Shown in pieces: positions 27,215-38,500 of a stretch of 64,000 bases of DNA. The position numbers and the translations under genes are program-made. This stretch comes from Misgurnus anguillicaudatus. Taxonomy: Eukaryota > Chordata > Actinopteri > Cypriniformes > Cobitidae. Numbering within the stretch: the stretch's first letter is position 1; each line of letters opens with the position of its first letter. Location: positions 25,066,001 to 25,130,000 of the forward strand of contig NC_073361.2 of the NCBI RefSeq assembly GCF_027580225.2. The letters are read 5' to 3'. A model generated the notes under the pieces. The model saw nothing but the letters and a program-made list of their open reading frames with translations. It was not told the DNA's origin and did not search any database.

Positions 27215-28282
27215 TTAAAGATGGAATTTTCGCCACTAGATGGCGCCAAAACGGCAATATCAACAAATGACGTTGATTAATGACGCTCTGAACCAGCGTG
27301 GAATTGTGGGATTTGTAGTCTTTAACTCAACCGCTGATGGCCATTAATGCAAACGAAAAATCACGTTGACTGATAAGGTAATTAAGTCTTATAAAATGTT
27401 GCGTTTGATGACATCTTTTTATTTCAATATAAAATGTTATATTTGATGTTCAAAACGAAATTGTTAGTCATAGATGTTACAGTATGAGTCCAAATTCGTG
27501 TGTTAACACAGCACAGAATTAAATGTTCAAACTTACAATCTAAAATGATTTTTCACATAATGGTTTGACAGTACAAATCTTATTGTAAGGTTATGATGTA
27601 AAATTATGATAGACTGTACAGTACCAAACTCTACTTTATTAGTAAGTGTCTTATTGCTGTACAGTACTTGATGTGCATTATATCGTCCGCGGGAAGATGC
27701 ACTGATTACAATCTACACACTAATCTTGTGATCGATTTAATAGCATACAATTAGAGTTACGAATCAAAACAACTCACCCGTCGCGTTAAACACAAGCAAG
27801 ATCAGCATATCTGTCTAGTTAAATGTTGTCGTGAAGCTCTCTCTATCCAGATAATGCAACATTCATATTATTCCTCATTCTTTTTCTCGTCTTGTTCCAA
27901 ACTCTTCTTGGGTCGTTTGGTTGGCCCGTACGCTTACGGAAGCTGTCTTTGCTGACACAACCAGCGGCAGACGGTAAATAGTAATCTTAATCCATAAACA
28001 AGCTTGCAGCCCGACAGGCGCTAACGCATACTTCCGCATTTGTACACGACACTGTTGTCATGTGCTTTTTATGTCAGTAAAGTCGGTAACAAAGGGTCAC
28101 GTGGATATTAACGTAATTGACAGGAGACTGCACTGCCCCGTGTCAATGTTTTGAATGGCAATTTTCTCACGATTTACAAGTAATTACAGATATTGATAAT
28201 AATCAGTTGGACAAAATATATAACACTGGCCTAGTGGTTTTTGGATATTTTACTGCAAATGTGTTACATATTGCACCTTTAA
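27215..28282. mobile_element. TTAA-flanked element
   Basis: TTAA at 27215-27218 and 28279-28282; left start AGATGGAATTTTCGCCACTA and right end gtgttacatattgcaccttt. The right terminal block resembles the ends of the AAAGGTGCA families elsewhere in the window. Ends are not strongly complementary, so boundaries are less sure. Confidence 0.55.
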
Positions 28283-29935
28283 AGACAGACTATATAACTC
28301 TTATGAGCAAGCCAATTCTCCCAGCAATAAGAGTCTTTAATGCAAACTGTAGATGTGCTTTTCATGACAAAATGAAATAAATAAATCATTTATTGCCTTT
28401 GGATAAAAGTGCTGAGGTGGTGAATAATGCAGGCATGTGTTAAAAGCTTATTAAAATGCTTCTCTGCTAATTGTGTCCTAATTGCTCTGCTTTGTTTTAC
28501 CTGAAGGAATGACTTGAGCTGATATATAGTCAAGATCATGTAGACAAAAACACACCGATTTAGGCAGCTATAATACAGCCAGACATCCATTTATTATGAA
28601 ATTATAACTGACTTAAATTAATTGCTCTATACAGACTAAAAATAAAATTATGTGTCTGGAGAGTGTTTGTATATGGCTATTTTTGCTGGCTCTCTCAACA
28701 CCACACTTTATCAGAGCCCATTTGAACCCGTCCAACCTGGAGCAGATGTGGTGAGTAATGACCATCATTAATTCAGTCCCAGCACACCTTTCGTTCAGAC
28801 AGGAATAATGGCTCTGCTGGGCCACCTGCACAGCTGTACAGCTGTACTAGACAGCAAGAAACTGGGCTAGCATCCAGTCTGCAGTATGAAGACTGCACCA
28901 TCTCACATAATATCATAACATCAAACAAAAATGAATAGATTTGCGAACCACACACGTAATAAAATGCACAATTACAATTTAGTTTTAATGCCACAAATCA
29001 CCTCGTCTTTTTAGACCGGGGTACTGAGGAGGTTCTGTTGTGCATGCATGAATAGGGTGGAGTCCGACAATACAGGAGCTACGCATCCATGATGTGCTAC
29101 TCCAATTTATAGTCAACCGTAAATAATTCAGCACAAAAGCACTGCAGTAAAAGTGAAAGGGTACTGTTAAAATTCGGAGGAAAATGGGAGAAAAAAGAAT
29201 CAAAAGGTGTTTGCTTGTTTTGAAAACAGAAGCTTTTAACTCCAGAACCACCATTCATTCAACCCACCGGGTGCCTTCAGATTTTGTCTAGAAAGTTCAA
29301 ATAAGAGTATGTCCTTTAAACTATCACGCTGACAAATCACAGCAAGAGCTCATATCATCGGCTCGACCTTGAGCAAAAGCTAGGACAGATTCTCTATACG
29401 CTGTCTTTTCTCTTTAGACTATAAGAGAAAAATCTTTGCTGGAATTATTTACAACAACCATTAAGATTTAATAATAACCACGCATGTCTAACTAAAGCAA
29501 AGACTGACCACATCCTTAAAACTGAGCAAGTGTTTGTAACTCTAAAATGAACTACTGAAAAGTGGAGGCGGGGTTAACCTTAATTGAACCGTCAATCTTT
29601 ACCTTTGATTGAACTGTCAAAATAAAAGCTTGGGGACTAAACTCTGACCAACTCTCTTACTGGGCTGTTTTATTAGTGCCTGTTTAAAATTTATATATTT
29701 CTATTGTCCATTTTATTGCATCTGTACTACAGTGTGTTTTTGAACTCACCTTTAAACTCAGTTTGCATTATGCAATTGTAATTATTAGTAGTAGTAGTAG
29801 TAGTACTTGATAATGACATTGACACAATTTCAATAAAACTGCATGGTTTCTTCTAACTGTTATGATTTCAATCTGCAGTTAAGAAAATCATAAATGTATT
29901 GGACAAAGGTCACGATTGAATGGTCATAAACCTAC
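28283..29935. other. bcl2 intron adjoining the exon; no second exon seen
   Basis: Directly downstream (minus strand) of the bcl2 donor. I looked for an acceptor followed by codons for Asp-Ala-Phe-Val-Glu and a hydrophobic tail here and further left and found none. Contains a (TAG)n run at 29786-29805. Confidence 0.5.
29786..29805. repeat. TAG trinucleotide microsatellite
   Basis: Six to seven consecutive TAG units inside the bcl2 intron. Could be polymorphic. Confidence 0.85.
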
Positions 29936-30487
29936 CCAACCACCATTTTCCTGGATCCAGTTTTCCAGAGGCCCGTTCAGGTAGTCCGTCATCCAGTGTG
30001 CAATATTGTCTACCTGGGACGCCATCTCCCGGTTAACGCTCTCCACGCACATGGTCCCACCAAACTCAAAGAAAGCCACAATCCGACCCCAGTTCACTCC
30101 ATCCCTGAAGAGCTCCTCAGACACGGCTATAAAACTTCGCTGGGCTGCATTAGGAGTGATTATCATCTGAATGGACATCTCCTCAAATTCCCGACGGTAC
30201 ATCCTTTCTATTTCATCTCCAGCCTCGCGTAACGCCCGATAGAGTCTCAAATGGGGGTCGGTGCGAGTGACCCGGTGGTCTAGCAGGCATTCATTGTTAC
30301 CCCCGCCGGCTGAGGGAGCCTGAAGCCTTCTCCTGTCAGAGTTCGGAGTGGAGTCCTCGGTTCCGTTATGCGCGTCATCTTCCTCTGCTGAAGGTTGACA
30401 TTTCCACACGTACCCTTTCTTTAAAAGTTTATGGTTAATGTATTTCTCCACGATATGACGACTGTCGTAACGAATTTCGTTGGCCAT
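29936..30487 (-). CDS. bcl2: Bcl-2 apoptosis regulator, first coding exon (184 codons, partial gene)
   Basis: Anti-apoptotic Bcl-2 acts at the mitochondrial outer membrane and ER, where its hydrophobic groove binds BH3 segments of pro-apoptotic partners. Visible in order: BH4 near residues 7-28 (YDSRHIVEKYINHKL), a variable acidic loop (about 30-78), BH3 around 82-98 (LREAGDE), BH1 about 125-144 (ELFRDGVNWGRIVAFFEFGG) and the start of BH2 (WIQENGGW, 177-184). FFEFGG and CVESVNREM favour BCL2 over BCL2L1, which has FFSFGG and CVESVDKEM. The ATG at 30487 has a good context (A at -3, G at +4) and gives the family N-terminus; an upstream in-frame TTG is not used. After TGG the sequence is GTAGGT, a donor at the same place and phase as mammalian BCL2. 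The next exon, with the rest of BH2 and the tail anchor, was not found to the left. Which teleost copy (bcl2a or bcl2b) cannot be settled. Confidence 0.93.
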
Positions 30488-31330
30488 CGTGATTAAACAC
30501 AATTAAAAACGTGTTTAAGTTGGGGAAAAAATAGTCGGTTATTGAAAGTACATTCTGACTGAAAGAAATTAACGGTCGCTCACAAGGAAAAGCTCAGAAA
30601 TCTCTCATATTCGCATCGTCCAGCGAATATAAACTTGGTTTCTTTCACCATAACGCAATTTTTTGAATAAAACAATGTAATTGAGTATTACATTCATTGA
30701 AAACAAAGCATATAAACGATATATTCAACTTTATAGCCAGAAATGTTCGCGCTTCTGAGTTGTAGGCGCAGTGCGCGCAGACGAACAGCTTGCTACTGCA
30801 GCGCGCGCACGAACTTCAAAGGAGATCCGATAGCGTCTCGAGCTTGGCACGAGGAATGTCCGCTCATTGGGACGCGTTCACTCCTGAAACTCGCGCTTGT
30901 ATTCCAGTACGCCCCAGACAGTGAACATCCAGCCCGTTGCAAAACGTCTCTTACGTTACGACACAAAATTAAAGCAGTTTGAACAAACGCATTTACATTT
31001 TCCAAGGGTAAACAGAGTAATATTCCACTGACATTCGAGGTCCCAGAAAAGACGGAAGAGAAAAATAGCAACCAAGTCAACGCGCAATCTCTGTGTTAAA
31101 TGCACGCGTGCGTATCCTCGGTGCGGGTTTGCTTACGTGTTGCTACGGTACGGATCGTGGTGCAGTCCTGCAGGATTTAAGCGTGCTCCGTCACATGTAT
31201 GGAGGCTGGCGCTTTCATTGAAGCGGCGCTCTGTTGAACTGTTGAAAGTGAGTGACTGTTTGAAGGTACGAGCTCAATGGGGGCGGCACTTCCTCTAGGC
31301 TACGTCACTCATTCATCCATTTTTGCGTAG
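30488..31330 (-). promoter_or_regulatory. CpG-rich 5' flank and likely promoter of bcl2
   Basis: The stretch immediately upstream of the bcl2 ATG changes character. From about 30740 to 31330 it is rich in CG dinucleotides (runs such as gcgcgcgcac near 30800 and cgcgcaatct near 31081) inside otherwise AT-rich DNA. A GC-box-like gggggcggc lies at 31279-31287 and a CRE-like tacgtcac at 31301-31308. No TATA box is obvious. The exact transcription start and any non-coding 5' exon cannot be read from sequence alone. Function is inferred from position and composition. Confidence 0.55.
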
Positions 31331-31849
31331 CGCAGGAGACTCCGCATGCATTTTACGGTGTGGTTAAAGTGCACTTTGTCAGTCCTCTTTACATTCTTTT
31401 TATCTTTGGCAAACCTTATTCCTCCCTTAGGACCTCAGTCTCAACTATGTTATTAGGTAAAACTTGTTTAGGTAGTTTCAACCCGTCATCATTTTCATAA
31501 TTTATGAGTTCCCTACAGCATAATCTATTTACATCTTAATTTACTTCTAATGCATTAACAGAAGAAAATGCCTACATGTTTGCTCTTACAGTGTGTGCCT
31601 TGTAATGGTAACCGTACTAAATATTACAAATAAAAAAATCATACAATGCAAATTAAGATTTTTTAAAGCATTAAACCCCCTTAGATTAGTATAAATATAT
31701 TTATTATATATTTATTCAATTCCCCACTAATGTGCCTTGTTTTAAGTGTCCTATAATAGTTATTACTGTTTGCATGTATGCACTTTACAGGATGTATACT
31801 GTCAGTAAACGGTAAAATAAATGTTCCCAAGCTATCACTGAAACAATAC

Positions 31850-32050
31850 CCTTTATAATGGTCCTAATTTGTACCATTCAGGTACAGTGCATATATGTGT
31901 ATATACCTTTTAGGTCCTAATATACACTATCTGGAACTATTATTGTATGCACCTCTAAGGTAATAATAATGAAGTATGAAGTAAGTGTACTTTTTGCAAA
32001 GGTACCGCCCCGGGGACAGCAAGGTCCCATTTTTTGACCATTGGGGTGTG
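31850..32050. mobile_element. GGTACC-rich MITE, uninterrupted relative of 15348-16195
   Basis: Left ccctttataatggtcctaat, right gtgtactttttgcaaaggta then ccgccccggggaca. Lies between the bcl2 promoter and the cox4i2 3' end. Its ggtcctaatttgtacc provides the empty site of the 15373 insertion. Confidence 0.65.
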
Positions 32051-32363
32051 TAATAGCAACTCATTTAGTTCTTATAAAAGATAATATGTACAGTTATCAG
32101 CACTATGTCAAATGTTGTCATGTGTAGCACTTTCTGAAGAATTGTTGTTTTATTTAACCTTGTACAACCTGTTTTAGGTTGAAAGGACAATAAAGCTACT
32201 CTGACTCTTGGTTTTGCACGTACAAATTGTAAATCCTTAATTCCTGAAACATCTAAGCCAATCATGTTAGCACATACATTTTCAAAGTAACAATGTAACA
32301 AACATGTGCTTTCTTCTTAGTACAAACAGTACAAAGCCAAAATACTCAAGTATATTCAGTGCA

Positions 32364-32369
32364 TTTATT
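32364..32369 (-). terminator. Polyadenylation signal of cox4i2
   Basis: AATAAA on the minus strand (tttatt on the plus strand), about 90 nt downstream of the cox4i2 stop codon. Position and motif fit a 3' end; cleavage site not determined. Confidence 0.6.
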
Positions 32370-32459
32370 GAAGTATTAAGGCTGCAGGTTATACAGCATT
32401 ACTGAGTTTGGATATTTTGGTAAAGTTGATACAATCATTGTCATCAAAGTACAACTGAT

Positions 32460-32593
32460 TCATTTCCACTGTTTCTTTTCATAGTCCCACTTATTAGAGA
32501 ACCCATGGACGGGGTTCACCCTCATGTCTATCATCCTCTGTGTCTGCTTCTCGACCCACTCAGGAGATAAAGTGTGTGGAACATCACCGTACA
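32460..32593 (-). CDS. cox4i2: cox4i2 coding exon 4 with stop
   Basis: 134 nt from acceptor ACTCACAG to a TGA at 32460-32462. It encodes [40 protein letters not shown] and QWK, the intermembrane-space C-terminus. The acceptor phase joins exon 3 to give Asp-Tyr-Val-Tyr-Gly, as in the vertebrate family. Confidence 0.94.
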
Positions 32594-35500
32594 CTGTGAG
32601 TAAAAAAGACACAACATGATAAAAGACCCTATTATAGAAATTATTACAGGTTGAATACAAGAACACATGACGTAGTGATTTGTATTTGTAGTGCTTTAGA
32701 TGCTGTAGGTAAAGTTCAACTTATATTTAGCTCAGAATGTTCAACCTGATCTCACAGGAATTTACGAATAAGAATTTTTACAAAACGTCAGATTATTAGA
32801 AAAAAACCCAATAGTGATTCTCCACCCCAATCTCGCCCTTTGAAGGCGGTATGCATGATTTTTGAAAAACACTTTGGAAAAGGGAGTCGGGCCGAGTACC
32901 AAAACACACTTGTAGCCAATCAGCAGTAAGGGGTGTGTCTACTAACCGACATCGTTGCCTGGGATGCGTATGTTTGGGAAGGGTCTACCAAAAGAAGGTC
33001 TAGGTTATATTGGGGTAGGGGCGTGTTTGTTTAGGTGATTTTAAATGTCAACATTGGCTTACAGAGATCATGCACCCCGCCTTTAACCCAACGTCACAAG
33101 GGTGAAAGCAAATAATACAAAAACGTACACTGTAAAAAAAATTCCGTAGAAATTGCAGCTGGGTTGCCGGTAATTTACCGTAGATTTAAATGTATGTTTT
33201 TAACTGGCAACATTTTTTTCAAAGTTAAATGAACATTAAACATTTACAAGTCTTTGTCTTTATAGAGTAAAACTAAAAAAACAGCATCAAGCAAAACATT
33301 CTGGGAAACAAAATCTGAAGCAAAAAACAGAAAAAGGTTGATGATGATTTCTGGTTCCCAGAATGCTTTGCATGAGGCTGTTATTGTATAGTTTTATTCT
33401 GTAAAGATAAATACTTGTTAATATTTAAAATTTATTTAACTTTGAACAAATTTTTGCCAGTAAATAACATAAATGTAAATCTACGGTAAATTACCGGCAA
33501 CCCAACCCAATAACATTGTAATTTCTACGGAATTTTTTTACAATGTACAAAATTGGTTATACGAATTTATACGTATAGCTTCTGCATAAAATATATACGA
33601 ATTGCTATGATTGTTGATGTGTTCGACCCCACGCGGCACCGCAAGAACCGACATCAAAGTTCCACGAGAGCGATTCGAGAAATCATTTGATCTTTGATGT
33701 CATCTGCATTTTGAGTCTTGCAAAAGTAGCAATACATCTTTTACGCAGAGGAAGCTTAAAGGTGCAGTGTGTAATTTTTTAAAGGATCTCTTGACAGAAA
33801 TGCAAAATAATATAAAAAAACTATATTATCAGTGGTGAATAAAGACCTTTTTATAATGACCCATTATGTTTTTATTACCTTAGAATGAGACGTTTTTAAC
33901 TACATACACCGAGGGTCCCCTTATGTGGAAGTCGCCATTTTGTGCCGCCATGTTTCTTCAGAAGCCCTTAACGGACAAACTTTTTTTGCTAAGTTGTCTC
34001 CGTCAATGACATGTTTTTCCGGAGGCGGCTACTGTAGCTTATGCGTTTCAAAAGCGAGGGGTGAGCAGTGGACTGAGCTGTTGGTTACAATTCGCAACCT
34101 CACCACTAGATGCCACTAATATTTACACACTGTACCTTTAATCGTATTAATTCAAATTTGTACGTTTTTGTACGATTTGCTTTTGCCCCCGTGCATTGTG
34201 TTAAAAGGGCGGGGTATCATTATTGAACACATCTATAGATTGTGCTGGAATGTTTCTTTAACAATAACCACATGACTTGACTTTAGATCAATTTGAGCTC
34301 ATTAGGCAATTCTGCACAATTAAACATTTAATACAATTGGTGGTGAGGTGTTTGAAACAGAAGATATATTAACCAAACACGACTGTAGCAAGTGCTCGAA
34401 AGTCTTAAGGGACAACCCTGCTATACCATTAAATAAAACATGTCACAGAAATTAAGAGGTGTGAAAGAGACAGTTAACTGTGCAAAATCCCCTCGTGTGC
34501 TGCTGTGGACACAGAAAAGCAAGCAATTAACTGTCCTAACAGAGGGCAGCATCTGACAGTTTTCTGCTGGAGTTATATCCTCCAGGCAAGGAACTAGAAA
34601 AAATAAACAAATTAAAAAGAGTGATTGTGTCTGCACACCATGCACTAGCGAGAATATTACAGACCTGGTTCATGCAAAAAGCAAGCTAATAAATGCACTC
34701 GGTGGAAAAAGGAGGGCAAATTATGGTTGCAATGTCAGGTCTAACAAAATTTAGAAGAATGATGCATTAAAATCTTGGTATATAACCAGTATTCAGGTTT
34801 TTTGTCATTTTTTCAAGAGCCTCTCCCAAATTGAAACCCCTTAAGGCAGAATTTGCCACATATTCATCAAAGAAGTCATGCAAATAGACATTCGTTTGCT
34901 AGGTGGATCCAGTGCACCTGCCCTGAGGTATGTGTAAAAATCTGTTCAGTTTTATGCAACAGAGGATATTAATGTGCCTTGGGCGTGACTGCATCCCACG
35001 TGTTTCCAAAAAAACCCCACCTATTTATCTCCCTCTTTGCTTAAGTCAACCTTAGACTAGTCTTACCAACCCTAATGAGCAGCGTTCAGAGGTTTTCAAG
35101 TTGCGACACGACCCAGACAGTGTGGGAAATACCCATTACTTAACCGACAACTGACTTTTGGACTACTGTACCTTTCTCACTTTGACGCGGTTACACCCCA
35201 TTTCCCCCCAAAGGATCCTCGCCATTTTGTTCTCCCATTTTTATCTGTTATTTTTTTGCGTTATTTTCCTCTCCTGAGGTGTAGCGCTGACTTCCTTCCT
35301 CAAAGAGTCAGGGCCTCTGAGACAAAGATGGAGACTTTCTCACACGCTTATCCAAACAGCTACGCAATGCACACTCATTCGTTTCAGACGTGTCAGCCCC
35401 TTTCCGTCTGTTTTAAGCATGCACGCAGGCAAAGAGCCTTGAAAAGCTTTTTATCATTTTGCAAGTGAAGAAGTTCAGCTGGGTCTAAAGGGATTCAAAA

Positions 35501-38500
35501 ACCGAATCTGGGGCTCAAACACGTATCTTTCCATCCTTCCTTATCTTTTCACCGCTGACTGGAAAACACGTCCCAGTCCAATTATTTCAGATGGGGGAGT
35601 GTGTGCTGCAGGTTAAAGAGCCCAGCAGATTCCTTCACCTGACAGATGATATCAGAGAGATCTCTACTCTGAGATGGTCTGATGGGGCTGGGCACAATAT
35701 AAAGGATATAGGCAAGAAAACATTAGTGGAAAGCCTTAATTTAGCGAAAGCTTAATTGATGTTATGTCAGGCGTTATTGATTTAAGATTCAATAAATGTC
35801 ACTTATTTTAGATTGGGTTAATGAATAAATCATCAGCATGATTAAATCCAACCGGATCTCACATCAAAGCGAATGGGTGTGAACGCAGTGCTAGAAATGA
35901 TGAAACGTTTGAAGTTCGATCACTTATAAATGTCTCGTTATAATCTGCTAATGTTTGCGAGTTGGATTTTTCAGGATGTCACACATGGAGATGTATGCCT
36001 GTAAACATACACGGGCTAAATCGTATGCACGAAATTGAAAATTGGGGGTAGGCTCTATACACATTAAGTAAATTAGGGAAGCTGCAGTGATAAAAAGCAC
36101 AATAACGGTTTTTATTTCAAACCGCGTTTTAAATGCTTTTCACAGTTACTTATGACAATAAACAGTTTATTTTAAAAAGTTACAATTTTGTACTTCACAT
36201 AGGTCATAAACCATTGAAATCGGTTTTAAAAAATGCAAACATTTTTGTCCTTTGCCCAATAGATCAATGAGCCCTCCATATATGTCTATGTGTATGCCTA
36301 TATGAATTTATACACAAATATAAACCCACCATAATCACGTTGCCACCACACCAACAGCCCTGTGAATCCCAGGAAGAAGCAAACTCCCCCAACAACTGTC
36401 ATCCACTCTTTGGAGCCTCTTCTCATCTCTGGATATGACAACTCATGTGTGAGTCTGTATACTGTAAAGACAGTTCAATTATTTTGATGATTTAGGGCCT
36501 TGCATTGAAAAAGGCACTTGAACCCAAATATCAAACATTTATTTTGGACAAATTAGACCACAGTGCCATCTGATGGAAAATAAATTCATTACCTGGGCTT
36601 TTTTGCATGGTGTCATTATTATAGCTTCCATTATCGCTATAATTCCCGAGACTCATGACCCATTTACTATATTACAGATTTAGCTTCTATCTAAAGTGAC
36701 TTTATACATTTGTTTAATTCCTGTATTCTCTAGGAATCAAACCTGTGACCACGTTTCTCATTTAGTCTGCACTGCATAATAATAGCCTACTTCAGTGTTT
36801 CCCAACCGGGGGCCACAGGGGGGCCTCAGCAGATTTCCAAGGGGGCCTCAAGATGACTTAAAATTATTAAAAATTGGACAAAACAAGCCTTAAAATAAAA
36901 AATATTTCTTTTTTTGGCCATTTTAGTAGCGAGTATACACCTGTCTAGTTATTTTAATTCTATTTATTTGGAAAAAAAATAGTAAGTGGGGGGGGCTTCA
37001 AATATTGTTGTGGGCAACTAGAGGCCTTGAAGTGAAAAGGGTTGGGAACCACTGGCCTACTTTGCACTTAGGTAAAATAGGAATATATTTGGAAAACTGG
37101 AGTTGCAAACAATAAAAATACTGGTGCCAAGAAAGAGGGCAATAATAACTGAGTTATTAATATTAATTCCACCATTTAAAACAACATTAACATCTACACT
37201 GAAAAAATATTTTCAAGATTTTTGTCTTGTTTTCAGTAAAAATATCTAAAAATTCTCAAACCAAGATACCTTTTTCTTGATGAGCAAAACGACCCAAGAA
37301 AACAAGTCTAGTCCCCAGACCAAAAATATGATTTTGTGCATAAGACAAGCAAAAAATCTGCCAATGGGGTAAGCACACTTTCTTGAATTTAGTGTTTAAG
37401 AAAAATGTTCACGATTTTTTTGCTTACCCCATTGGCAGATGATTTTTTGCTTGTTTTATACACAAAATCACTTAAATTTGATATTTATGGTCTAAAAACT
37501 AGACTTATATTCTTGGGTCGTTTTGCTCATCAAGAAAAAGCATCTTAATTTAAGAATTAAAATTTTTAGATATTTTTACTGAAAACAAGAAAAAAATTCT
37601 AACATTTTTTTTCTTGAAAATGATTTTTTGCAGTGTACTCATAAAAATGAACAAGGGCTCTACCAAGCCATTAACCAGCCATTTCAAGCCATTAATGGAT
37701 CTCAATAATTTCTTTTGGCTGGTTGGAAGATCAGCACTACATTAAGTATTTTATGTCAAAAAACACTTTTTGGGGGGAAGTGACAATTTAATATTAAAAT
37801 AAGATGAAATGTTTAAAAAAATAGTTTTCCTAACTCAGAAATGACAGTAGCCTACTCTTTACGTGAAATACTTTTAAATGTATAAGCCTGTTTATAGCTA
37901 CAGGTTAATGTGTATCAAAAGAAGAATTGTTTTTCAGGAACATTGGGTGTGTAAACATAATAATTCCTTTGGCATCTGTTTCCTCCACACCCACGGTCAA
38001 AGTCCACAACAGTGATTCTCAACCGGTGGGCCTCATGGCGCCATCTGGTGGGGCGCGTGGACAGTGTTATTCTACCCCCAAATTATTTTTATTTATATTT
38101 CAAAATATCGTATACACATCTTATTTTCGCATTAAATTAATTTAAATGGATAAAAAATGCTCAGAATAAAATGAACCTATTTATGTTTGAATAACGCATC
38201 ACTAATTTCGTCACAAGGTCATAACGTTTGTTCATTCAGATGCAGTAACATTACGTCACTGTAAATGGATCGTTTTCTGAATAGAAATCTAATGTGGGAG
38301 ACAGTCCTGTTTAAACAAAAACAAGACTAATGTACACTTTTTAACGCACATGGTATCTCACTTTTTGACGTGATCCCGTTTAAATATTGACGCTCAGGGC
38401 CAATTCAGCATCATTGTTGTGACGTGCAGTGTACTTTCAGTCATTTATAAAGGCGCGTTTGTACGTGTACAACGAATATTTCATAATATATTTTACTTTA

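Noticed and set aside
29927..29935. Val-Gly-Leu then stop at the end of the bcl2 frame.
   Set aside because: These codons read GTAGGTTTA, the splice donor and intron start; the family continues with Asp-Ala-Phe in the next exon.
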